The position numbers were made by a program, and so were the translations under genes. A DNA stretch of 64,000 nt from Betaproteobacteria bacterium (GTDB lineage Bacteria > Pseudomonadota > Gammaproteobacteria > Burkholderiales > Ga0077523). This document shows, piece after piece, positions 34,801-46,800 of this stretch. The notes under the pieces are model-generated. The model was not told the origin of the DNA, made no database searches, and saw only the letters and a program-made list of their open reading frames with translations. Each line of letters begins with the position of its first letter. Positions within the stretch are counted from its first letter, which is position 1. Location of the stretch: assembly GCA_016713305.1 (NCBI GenBank), contig JADJPK010000031.1, positions 124,001 to 188,000 on the forward strand. Direction: 5' to 3'.

Positions 34801-37800
34801 GTGGAAGTCGTCGTCGCGGCCGTCGTTGCCCACGCTGACGAATCCGGTGATGCCGTCGGACCCGTCCGGGTCCACGAACAGCGGATCGCCGAACAGGCTG
34901 TTCTTGTCGCCGAAGGTGGCGTTGCGCCAGGCGGTCAACGTGGTCCGGTCCGCCCCCTGCCACAACCCGACGTCCGCACCACCGGTCGTGTAGAAGAGGT
35001 TGTAGTCCGACGCGAAACCCGATTGCGAATCCGCCGTCACGGAGACGCCGTACCCGGCGGCGGCCTGGAGGATGTTGTCGCGCAGCGTGATGTTGGACGA
35101 GTTCTGCTGGATGCGGATGGCGTCGCCCGACGCGGCGACGACCGTGTTGCCGATGAGCTGGACGTTCGACACGCCGGCCAGGAGGATGCCGTAGTCCTCC
35201 TCGTCGTACACGACGTTGTTGCGGACGACTCCCGAGCCGCTCACCCGCATGTTCGTGGGGTTCGAGTACACCACGTTGGCCTCGAAGCGGCTCGCGTAGC
35301 CCGAGATCCCGTATCCGGTGTTGCCGTACACGCGGTTCTCGGTCACGTCCGGTGCACTGCTGGTGGAGATGCCGACGTAGTTGCCCCAGACGACGTTGCG
35401 GGACGCAGCGGCGCCGGCGAAGATGGAAATGCCTTCGCTGGTGGTGTTGGTCTGGCCGTACACGGTGTTGCCGGCGACCCGGGTGTTGTAGGCGGCCTGG
35501 ATTCCGATCTGGCGGTTGCCGTAGACGAGGTTGCCGCGTCCGAGCGCGAGATCGGCATTGCCGAGGACGGCTTCCTCTCCGCTTCCGCCGTTGTAGAGCA
35601 GCATGCCGATGTTGTTGCCGTACGCCGTGTTGGCCTCCACGCGCGCGCCGGCGCCCGGGTTCTGCACGTTGATGCCCGTGCCGCCGTTGTTGTACGCGAC
35701 CGAATCGCTCACCACGCCTGCGGACCCGTTGACGTAGATCCCGTCCGTCGTGTTGCCGTAAACCAGTCCGTGCGTGAACCCGGCGATCGGGCCGTCGATG
35801 AAGATGCCTCGGCCGGTGTTGTTGTAGGCCGTGAGGTGATGGAAGGTGGCGAAGGGCGAATTGGTGTCGATGCGCATGCCGTCGGCCGCATGACCGAACG
35901 CCGTGAGGTACGACGCCGACAGGCCGTCGCTGCCGTTCCTCACCTCGATGCCTCGCAGGGCATCGCGCAGCGTGAGGTTCGACACGGTCATGTTGTCCGC
36001 GTCGTCGAGGAGCAGCATCGCCTGCGTGCGGTTTCCGGGGATGGCCGGGAACAGCGACGCGATCCTGGAGACGTCCGACGGGCCGCGCAGCGTGAAGCCC
36101 TCATCCAGCCCGAGCCCGAGGTCGGTGGTGCCGGAGATGGTCACCGGATCGATCATCGAGTAGCCGCCGGTGTCGATGTTCAGGACCGACGCGGCCCCCA
36201 GGTCGTACACGCGCAGCAGGTTGGTCGCGTAGGGCTTCGGGGCGGTCGCGAGCTTGCCGGAATGGCGGTTGTCGCCGACGCCACCCGGCGTGAATTCGTC
36301 GTCGACGTTCGACGCATCGTCCACCCAGTACGTCGTGCCGCTCTCGACGACGGTCGAGACTTCCTGGCTGCGGTCGATCGCGATGGGCACGTTGACCAGG
36401 GACACCTGGATCCGCAATCCGTACGTGCCGAAGTCCAGTCCGCTCGACGACGGAATCCAGATGTGCTCGCCGTCGTCCGGGGTGGCCGCCGCGATGGTGG
36501 CGCGCAATTCCGGTCCGTTGGCGGTGTCCTGGTAGAGGTCGATGCGCACCGGCGACTCGCCGGTGTTGCCGAAACTCTCCCACCGGATCGTGATGGGCTT
36601 GTCCTTTTCCAGATCCTTGTAGAGATCCGGATAGCGCAGGGAGATGCGCGGCGTGCCGGTACGGGCGGTGTCGGCGGTCGTGTTGCCGTAGGCGCCCATG
36701 TCCAGGCCCAGGGCCTCGCTGCGCACGTAGGCGAAAGACCCGTCCATGTACACATCGTTCGTGGTGCCGGTCTTGCGATCGGCCGCGAGGCGGATGACCG
36801 CCTTGCGCGCAGTCGCGGGAATGGCGAGCGTGCCGCCCACCAGTTCCCACCGGTCCGTGGTGTTGGAGGCCTGGACGGTGACGGGAGAGCCGATGTCGGC
36901 GTTGCCCGCGTCGAGGAAGCGCACGCGGATGGAAGCCACATCCGGCGCGCTTTCCGCGGCGACGCGCATGCGGGCGCCGAAGATCAGCTCGAGATCCTGG
37001 CTGTCCAGCATGGCGGCCGTGATCCCCGCCTGGGCGAGATCCACCACCTGCTCGATGTAGCCTTCCTCGTCCGCGCCGGGCGTGTAGTAGGCGGCTCCGG
37101 TGTGCGGCGCCGGGTTGGCGGCACGGGTCGTTCCGGTGGTGTTGACCTGCGTCCAGCCGGTCAGTCCGCTCTCGAATCCGCCGTTGGCGAGCAGGTTGGT
37201 GAAGTCCGCGGACACGCCGATATCGGTAAGCGCGTCGCTGTCGTCGACGCCGGGGCTGGTGAAGCGCAGCTGCGCCACGACCGGCATCAAGCGGTAGTCG
37301 TCCTGCCCCCGGTTGAAGAAGCGCGGTTCGGCCCACTGCGGATTGACGTCGGTGCGGCCGATGGAGTGCAGGTCGAAGCGCGCGATGTCCGCCTGCCAGT
37401 CCAGCACGTCGTTGAAGTCGCGCGTCCAGTAGCCGATCTTGCCGGCACCGGTCGTGTAGAGGTTGTTGTAGTCGCTGAAGAACCCCGATTGCGAGTCGTT
37501 GGCCACGTACAGGTCGTAGCCGTCCTCGGTCCACAGCACGTTGCCGCGCACATCGACGTTGGAGGCACCGGCAGCGAGCCGGATGAGGTCTCCCGATGCC
37601 GTGTACATCGTGTTGTTCACTATCCGCACGTCGGCCACGCCCTGGACCAGCACGGCTGTGCCGGTGTTCCGGTACAGGAGGTTGTGCGCGACGGTAAGGC
37701 CGGCGGTGGCCGCGATGCCTGTCGTGTTGCCGGCGATGCGGTTGAACTGGACGGTACCGGAGAAGGCGCCGATGCCGGTGCCATTGTCCTCGATGAGGTT

Positions 37801-40800
37801 GGCCGTGCCCAGACTGCCGTCGCCGATCGTGCCGGAACCTTTCACACCCACGCTGTTGCCGAAGACGTGCTGACCGCGCATGCGGGCGTTCGTGAGCATC
37901 ACGCCGGTCGAGTTGTCGTGTATTTCATTGGGAACGGCCGCACCGACCCAGCCCAGAGCGGTGGCACCGGCGACGCTGGCGGCAATGCCGGTGGTGTTGC
38001 CGGAGATGCGGTTGCCGATCAGCTCCGCCCCGGCGGCATAGCGCACGCCGGTCGTGTTGCCCGTGATGTCGTTGTCACGGATGGCGCCCGTGAATGCGGC
38101 GTCGATGTCGAGGCCGGTCGTTCCGCCGGAGATCGTGTTGTGGGCGATGGTGCCGGACGCCGCGCCGGCAATTCTGAACACCGCGCCCGCCGTGAAGAGG
38201 TTGTGCACGAGCGTGATGTTGCTGCCGGCGTTGACCACCAGGTCTGTGGTGCGCACGACGCTGTCGTTCAGGGTAACCACGCCGTTCAGTTGCACACCTG
38301 CGGCGAAGTCGAGACGCTGCAGCTTCGCCGAGACCCCCGCGGCCACGGTGACCGCGCTGGTGAACTTCGTGTCCTGGGTCGGCGCCCCCAGGATCGTCAC
38401 GCCGCCGTCGCTGGCACTCACCGTGAAGCCAGCCTGCTCTCCGGGCGCGGCCACGATGACATCGGCGGCACCGAAGTTTCCGCTGTCGAGGATGCTCTGG
38501 ATCGTCTCGCCCGCGTTGGCGTAGCGCACCGTGGCGTTCGCCAGCAGGTTGCTGCGCAGGTAGATCTGCGGAGCCCCCGTGCTCGCATCGTTCCAGGCGA
38601 TGGTGGGGCGGCCCTGGGAATCCACGGTGGCGGTCAGCGCCTGGACGAAACCGCCGGTGGCGCTCACCCCGCGATTGGACGCGTCGCCGGGCACCCGCTC
38701 GAAGAAGCCTGCCGCGCTCCACTCCTTCACGTAGAACGCCACGGTGTTGTCGGGACGCTGCTGGACGCTGTCGTCGCCCCATACGAGGAACAGCTTGCCG
38801 CCACCGGCCGCGAGTTGCGGCGAGAACGTGCGGCCGGTCGTGGCCGACACCCCTGCGCCCGAGCCGGAGTTGGGCCCGATCTCGTTCCAGGTGCCGCCAT
38901 CGAGCCGGCGGACGTAGATCTCCTCGCGCCCCGAACTCTGGTCCTGCCAGGCCGCGAAGATGGAGCCGTCGAAATAGGCAAGCGTGGGCGCCGTGCTGGC
39001 ACCCCCATTGTTGCTGGCGTTGGATGCGCTGCCCCAGGTGCCGGAGGCGAACACGTGCTCCCGGACGTTCACTTCCGCGGCGTTGCCCGTGCCCTGCACC
39101 CAGCCCACGGCCAGCTTCGCGCCGTCGGTCGCCACGGCGATCTGCGACACGCCACCCGCCACTGCGGTGACCGCGACGCTGCCACCGAGCGAGACCCAGT
39201 TCGTGCCGTTGAAGCGCTTCGCATGCACCTGCGCCGCGCCGCCGGAGCGGTCGAGCCACACGATGACCGGACCGCTCGCGGTGACGATCAGCCGGGCTTC
39301 GTCGGCCGCGCCGCTGTTGCTGATGCCATCGGAGTCCAGCGATTCGCCGAGCGCCACCCAGCTGGCGCCGTTCCACTTGGCCACCTTGATGTTGGACGTG
39401 CCGTTGGCCGCGATCTCGGTCCAGGCGACCACGGGGGCGCCCCCCTCCACCGCAAGGCTCGCGCGCCGCGACTGCGCGAGACTCCTGCTCACGCCGGTGA
39501 ACGAGGCGCTTCCGTCCAGTTCGCTCCAGACGCCGCCGGCGTTGCGCGCCACGTAGATCTCGTCGTTGCCGTTGCGGCTGTCGGTCCAGGCGACGTAGCG
39601 CGAGGTGTCCGTCACGGCCACGCTGGGTTCGAGTGCCACGCCCGACCCGCCGCTCACGCCCGTGCCGCTGCCGGATCCGGAGAATTCGCCCCACCATCCG
39701 GAATAGTCCGGACCGGCAGGGAGAGAGGCGATTGCGCGGGGATCGACGATGCTCGCGAGAGCAGGAGGCGACACCGTAGCCACCGGGACGGAGAAATCTC
39801 CGGGGGTGCCGATTTCGCCGCTGCCGTAGTTCACGATCTGGGTCGTGCCACCGCCCGCGAAGATCTGGTCGTCGTCGCCCTCGCCGAAGAGGATGTCGTT
39901 GCCGCCGTTGCCGTAGAGCCGGTCGCGTCCCGAGCCCGCCTCGTTGCCGTCGGTGCCGAAATCGCCGTAGAGCCAGTCCACGGCATCGTCGTCGCCCAGG
40001 CCGCTCTCGCTGTGGCCGTAGAGGCGGTCATGCTGCGCTCCGCCCAGCAACACGTCGATGCCCGTATTGCCTTCGATCAGGTCGTCACCCGCGCCACCGT
40101 CGGCGATGTCGTCGCCGCTGCCGCCGCGCATCGTGTCATTGCCGCCGTTGCCGTACAGGATGTCGCGGCCGGCATCGCCGGCCATGATGTCCGCACCGTC
40201 GTCGGAACCTCGCAGGATGTCGTCTCCGTCGCCCCCGCCGAGGTCATCGCCGACCCCGCCGCCGCCCAGGAGTTCGTCGTTGCCCGCCTCGCCGCGCAGG
40301 ATGTCGACGCCGACACCGCCGTCGACGAGGTCATCGTCGTCGCCGCCGGACGCACGATCGTTTCCGAAACTGCCACGGATGACATCGCGACCGGCGTTGC
40401 CCAGGAGGTAGTCGCCCGCCACGCCGCCATCCAGCGTGTCGTCGTCCGTGCCGCCGTCGATCCAGTCGGCACCGCCCAGACCCCACACCGTGTCGTTGCC
40501 CGCACCGCCGAAGATGCGGTCGCCGAACCACGCGTTGTCGAAGAAGTCCGGATCCTCGCCGCCGTCGTCCGTGCCGACGATGCGGTCGTCGCCTTCGTCG
40601 CCGAACAACTGCTTGCCGACGCCTGTTCCTCCCAGCAAGAGGTCGTCGCCCACACCGCCGTGGAGGATGTCGAGACCGCTTCCCGCATCGATCAGGTCCT
40701 CGCCCTCGTTGCCGAACAGCGAGTCGTCGCCCGTCTCGCCGTAGATCGCGTCGTCGCCGAGGCCACCGAACAGCTGATCCTGTCCCTCCGAACCATAGAG

Positions 40801-43800
40801 CCGGTCGCGCCCCACGCCGCCCCAGGCGAGATCGTTGCCGAATCCGCCCACGAGGATGTCGTCGCCGAGGTCGCCGGAAAGCTGATCGTCGCCGTCCTCG
40901 CCGAAGACCTGGTCATCGCCTTCCTGGCCACGCACGGTGTCGTTGCCGGTGCCCGCGAGAATCGTGTCGTCGTCGGCGCCGCCCAGGATGAGATCGTTGC
41001 CCTGGTCGCCATAGATGAGATCGTTGCCCTGATCGCCGCGGATCTCGTCGTCGTCCAGGCCGCCGTAGATCAGGTCGTTCGCACCGCCGCCGGAGATGAA
41101 GTCGGGGCCGGTCTCGCCGTAGATCTGGTCCTGGTCCGCGCCGCCGAACAGATTGTCGTTGGCACTGCCGCCGTAGAGGCGGTCCATCCCCGCTTCACCG
41201 TAGAGGTCGTCGTTGCCGCCCTGGCCGTACAGGACATCGTTGCCGGAGGCTCCGGCATCGCCCGGACGTTCGTAGTCCGTGCCGACCGCGAAGTCGCCCC
41301 ACAGGAGGTCGCGCGCGTTGTCGTCACCGGCGCCGGTCAGGCTGAAGCCGTAGAGGATGTCGGCGTCGGCGCCGCCGATGAGAGCGTCGGTGCCCGCGCC
41401 GCCCTCGAGCGTGTCGGTGCCGGACTGGCCGTAGAGCTGATCGTCGCCGGCACCGCCGCGCAGACCGTCGTTGCCTTCAGCGCCGTACAGCAGATCGTCG
41501 CCGCCACCGCCATCGAGCTGATCGTCGCCCGCCTGGCCGCCCAGCTGGTCGTCGCCGCCATTGCCGTACATCCAGTCGTTCCCGGTCCCGCCGTACATGA
41601 AGTCGGCGGCGTTGTCGTCACCGGTGCCGGACTCGGAGTGGCCGTAGAGGTGGTCGTTGCCGGACCCGCCGAAGATCTTGTCGGAGCCTTCACCACCTTC
41701 GATACGGGCAGGCCCGCTGCCCGCGGCGATGAGGATGTCGTCGCCGCCGGCGATCGACGAACCGGTGAAATCGCCCCACAGCTCCACCGGGATGTCGACG
41801 TTCTCCTTGATCTCGATCATGTCGAGACCCGCGCCGCCGTAGCCGATGATCTTGCTGACGTCCGGCCCCAGTTCGCCGTTCTCCAGATCGGAGAACCGCC
41901 CGTAGAGCTGGTTGTAGCCAAAAGCCGAGACCATCACGGTGCCGTTGCCGACCTGCTTGACGACGAAGGACTCGTTGCCGTCGTCGAGATCGCCATTGAT
42001 GCGCGCGGCGGAACGCGGGCCCATGTTGAGGTACAGCTCGCCCGTGTTCTCGTCCAGCGTCGCCAGCACCGGCGGCGGTTCGTCGCAGCTCACCTCGAAT
42101 TCGATGATCGTGACGCGTGCGATCTCGAAGTCGAAGGACAGACAGAAGGGACAGAAGCCGACCTCGGCGAACACCGACAGGAACGCCCCCATCTCGCCCC
42201 GGTAGTCGAAGGCGCACAGGAAGCCGCTGCTGATGACCTCGAACAGCTCCTTCCCGCGCAGCTTGCCGTCGTCGTTGGGGTCGTTGATGTTCATGTACAC
42301 GTCGGCGAACAGCCCCCCCTTCGCGCCGATCTCGGCGATCCACACGTCGGCCTTGGCCCCCGCGTAGATCTGCGAGGTGATGACCATCTCGTCGATGTCG
42401 TTGCCGTTCGCGTCGTGGTCCGCGATGAAGAAGCCGTTCAGCAGATCCGCCGCGAAACCGGACTCGGGTCGAAGATGCCCTGCGTGTCGTAGCCGAAGGT
42501 GAACTGGCCTTCCAGCCCCGCCCCGCCACCGAAGATCACGTAGATGGGCACCCCCATCACCACGGCCACGGGTCCGAACTCCAGCTCGAAGTCGAAGCCG
42601 AACTCGAACTTCGGTGTGGTGTACGTGAAGAGGTCCACGTTCTGCCCGAGAATCAGCTTGAACGCCGACAGCGGATCCTCCAGCAGCGGAATCTTGAAGC
42701 CCTCCTCCGCGCCCTTGATCTTCTCCTTCTGCGACTTGAGCCCCGGAGCGATGGACGCGAACTGGTCGGACAGGCTCGAACCCGGACCCGTCGTGCGTCC
42801 GCCGAAGATGCTCGAGCTGGAGAGCTGGCTCTTCGACGACTCGTTGCGCAGATCCACGCCGTTCAGGTTGAAGCTGCCGAAGCTGATGAACGTGCCGTCC
42901 GCGGCCGTCGACTGGATCATGTCGACGAAATCGAGGATGTCGCCCACGGCCTCGACGAAGTCCGCCGTGGATTCCGGAATGAAGCCGAAGTCCGCAGCCA
43001 GGTCGAGCAGCGTGTAGTCCTCGCCTGCCACGTCCGAAATGACCGGCAACGGTTCCGTCACGGCGTCGATGATCGGCTTCAACGGGTCGAAAATGCCCGA
43101 GATGTTGTCGACGATGGGGCCGAGGAAGCTGTCGAGGAACTCGCCGAAGTTCAGGCGGACGTTGTCGAACGAGACGTTCTGGAGGCTGCCGGACAACCCG
43201 TTGGCCGGCGTGAAATTCCAGGTGAGGTTGAAATCCGCCTGCAGCGACGGGAACTGGTCGCTCAGGAAATCCGGGTCGTTGGGATCGGTGACGTCGAAGT
43301 CGCCGGGCACGCCCAGCGTGAGGTCCAGATTGATGAGCGCATTGGCCGTGAGCTTGGCGTCGATCACCTGCGCAAAACTCAATCCGCCGCTGCCCAGTTC
43401 GTTGAACGTGAGCCGGTTGTTGCCGCCGACGGGGTCCTTGATGTCGATGGAGAACGACCCGTTGAAGAAGCTGGGGTCCTGGCCATCGTCGTCGTTGGTC
43501 TCGTCCTGGATCTTCAGCCGCAGGAATCCGAGCGTGCCACCCAGCGCGAAATCCTTGAGGCGGGCATCGAAGAAGACCGACACTTCCTCCGTGTCGTTGG
43601 TCTTCAGGTAGACCCCGTCGGTCCGGCTCACGCCGATCGCGAGGTCGTACGTGAAGCCCATGGAGAACACGGCAGCGGAGTTGTTGGCGACCGCCAGACC
43701 GAGGCCCGGCAGGCCCAGATCGAACCCGATATCGATGGGCGCCTCGGCCAGCACGCCCAGCTTCATCTCGAACAGCACATCGTCGACGAGGCCGTCGTTG

Positions 43801-46800
43801 TTGCCGTCGACCGTGGTGAAGCCCACGTCGTCGATCGTGACCTGCGATCCTGCGTCCGCCCCGTCGAGCAGGATGCCGATTCCCCCCGGGCCGAAGGCGT
43901 CGAACAGGATCTGCTTCACCTGGGTTGCGGACTGCGTCCCGCCGGCCAGAGCGTCGTTGAGCTTCTGGACGACATTGGTGCGCAGGTTCTCGATGAACTT
44001 GACGCCGTCCTTGAGGCCGTCGCCCACGAACGGGAGATTGACGCCGAACACCTGCCCTTCCAATGCATCCTGGATGGTCGCAAGGATGAGATCGATGCCG
44101 TCGACGAAGCTGTTCATGTTGCTGAACAGGTCGATGCTGCCGATCTCCGCGGCGAGATTGGGCGCCGTCAGCGTCGTGGTCCCCGCGATGTTGGCGAGGT
44201 TGCCGATGGTGAGCTGGATGTTGTTGTTGCCCGCCCCGCCCACCGGATTGGTGACGGTGGGGAAATACACGGGAAGTGTCGCGCCGGCGCGTCCGGCAAG
44301 CACGGCGTTCAGCGCGCCCGTGTTCCACTGGTTGCTGTAGTAGCGGTCGCCCGCCACGGGCTTGAACGACAGCGTGAAACTCGCCGGTACACCGGAGCCG
44401 TTGTCGAGATAGACCGAGCCATTGCGGATGAAGATGCCCAGGGGTCCGAGGGCCGCGTCGAAGTCGAGGTTGGTGCCGCTCACCTTGGCGGTGAGCGCAA
44501 GATTGGAGTCGTCGCGAATGTACGCGCGCGGCGTCGTGGGCGTCGCCAGATCGAAGCCGAAGACGAAGTTGAGCGCGGCCGCCGCTTCGACGGACAGCGC
44601 ACCGCTGCCGCCGACGTCGATGAGATCGCCGATCCCGTTGAGATTGTTCCCGTCGGTGTTCGTGAATCCGGCGAGCTGGCCCAGGTCCAGGTCGAGCGCG
44701 ATGTCGTCGGAGAACGCCTTGGAAAGGTTCAGCGTGAATTCGATCGACTGGTTCGCGAACACGACCGACAGCGCCGACGGCGCAATGCCGAAGGCCTGCT
44801 CGATCGCCTGTTCCAGCGCCTGGATCGTTGCGGCCCCGCCGTTCTGCAGCGCGGTCTTGGCATCGGAGAACTTCGAGACGAAGCTCACCAGATCGGTGAC
44901 GCTGCGGTCGATGAGCGGCAGATCCTGGTTGAGGAAGGAAAAGCCTTCCATCTGGCCCAGATAGGTCACGAGCTGACCGAAGGCCGTGACGATGTCGTCG
45001 AATCCCAGCTCGCGGTAGTTGAGCAGCGGCTGCAGGTCCGGGAACGTGACCTGCAGCGTGTTGGGCTGGAACACGTTGCTCATGCTGATCTGCACCCGCG
45101 GCGCGCCGGGCAGACCGATGACGTTGCCCGTGACGGAGATGGGCAGCGACGCGTTGAGCGTTCCGGTGGACGCGATGGATGTCCACTGCGGAATATTGTT
45201 GAGGCCCTCGAAAAGATCCGAGAACCGCATGATCGCGGCAGGCTGTCCTGGTTTGCGGAACTGGACATCGATGGCAGCGGAAGCGGACGCCGTGCCGTTC
45301 TGGATGCCCACGCCGAAGAAACCCATGTTCGCGCTGGCATCCACGTCTGCCGCCGAGACCGTCACGTTGCCCGTGGCACGCACGTCGCGCAGGAACGCCT
45401 TCTTGGGCAGGCTGTCGACGGCCGTGTTGGTCGCCTTGAGGTGCAGTTCCGTGACCGCGGTGTTGGTGGCGATGTCCGGCACCAGGATGTTGAGGAAGGC
45501 GCCGACGAAGCCGCCCGCGTGGGTGAGCTTGAGACGATTGGCATCGAGCGATGCCGTGAGTCCGGTCAGCCCTGCCGCGGTGAACGCGGCGTTGATGTCG
45601 GTGATGAGGTGCGCGCGCGTCGTGTTGGTCGTGTCGCGCGGGATCACCACATCCACGTACTCAGCGTTGTCCAGGGACACTTTCAGCGTGGCGGGCTGCG
45701 AGAGCTGACCGTTGGCAGGCAGCACGTCGTCGGCGATCAGGACAGCCGAGAAGGGCGACAGATCGAACCCCAGGACGAACTGCACCGTTCCGCTCGAGTC
45801 GATCGACAACACGCTGGAGGTGGTGATGCCGCCCAGCGGCGCGAGGTTCAGGTTGAACTTGATCGGGTCGGAGGATGCCGCGTACGCGCTCTGCAGCCGC
45901 AGGAAGAACGTGAGCTGGTTGGTGGACGTGTTGTAGCTGGCGTTGATCGCGCCCGCGGGCATGCCCAGCACGTCGGACAGCTTCTGCGCGAACGTCTGGG
46001 CCGTGGTGAACGTGGCGACCCCCTCGGGATCGATGAGCTGATCGATGAGCCCGGTGGTGAATCCTTCCGCGAAACGCAGCACTTCGGTGAACGTGCGCCC
46101 CTCGGCGAGCGGAATGACGCCGTCGAAGGCATCCGACGTGCGAAGCCCGTTGAGCCAGGCGGCCACCTGATTGAGCGTCTGCAGCACCGCCGTGGGCTGC
46201 GCGCGGCCGAAGTTCAGGATGTCCTCGGCCAGCGTGCCCGTGACACCGACGGTGGGCGTCTGCTCGAACACGTTGGTCCCGGTGATCGAGACCGCCGCGT
46301 TGCCGGCGTTGAAGCTGCCCAGCGCCTGGACGGCCACGGGGAGATTGCCGTTGATCGTGCCGTTGACGACCTGCGCATCGACCATCGTCTCGATGGTGGT
46401 GCCCAGCAGTTCGGACAGCGTGATGTTGCCGTTCGCGTCCCCGTCGGGATTGAGCAGGGTGAGATCCAGCAGCGCGTTGAGCGCGAGCGTACCGCCCTGG
46501 ACCTGAGCATCGAGAAAACCCACGGCCAGCCCGAAATCGAGGGCCGCGTTGACCGACGCGCCGGCCTTGAAGTCGTCGACGCGGATGAAGAAGCGCTCCT
46601 CGGGCGCCAGCCCGTCGCGCAGGTCGATGCCGAACGAGAAGTCCAGATCCAGATCGAAGTTCACATCCAGCTTGCCGTTGGCGTCGGCCGTCAGCGCGAT
46701 CCCGGTGCTGGTGGCCTCGAGGGCGAAGGGCAGGTCCTGCAGCGTGCGGGTCTCGTCGAGCACGAGGTCGAAGCGGATCTCGTCGCCGTACTGATCGCCT

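Larger units (their letters stand above)
27880..38520 (-). repeat. Five right-handed beta-helix modules in protein A
   Basis: Five modules of parallel beta-helix (PbH1-type) coils, with endless NxVYGNTxGI, NNTVY and GIxxxxS turns. Modules 2 to 5 are headed by a YYVND..GDEYTTA segment and a DLDAGDTIYLDTGxY segment. All five close with an F(S/A/T)SDYNLF motif near 37,470, 35,010, 33,100, 30,300 and 28,010, followed by a DPLFVD-like stretch. The fold is typical of pectate lyases, alginate epimerases and phage tailspikes. Between modules lie a CBM-like domain (37,190-36,730), a Kre9/KNH-like SPNGGE domain (34,560-34,270), a golvesin-C-like domain (32,880-32,440) and two malectin-like domains. Confidence 0.85.

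Noticed and set aside
34801..42492. 2,563-codon open frame on the plus strand
   Set aside because: Opposite the beta-helix and RTX parts of gene A. The Val-Val-Ala-rich pseudo-repeats are the antisense of the RTX nonapeptides.
42470..45186. Upstream extension of the long minus-strand frame that covers the RTX and beta-helix part of gene A
   Set aside because: The first ~900 codons are a shadow of the true N-terminal part, which is read in another frame. The two join at the missing base near 42,467.
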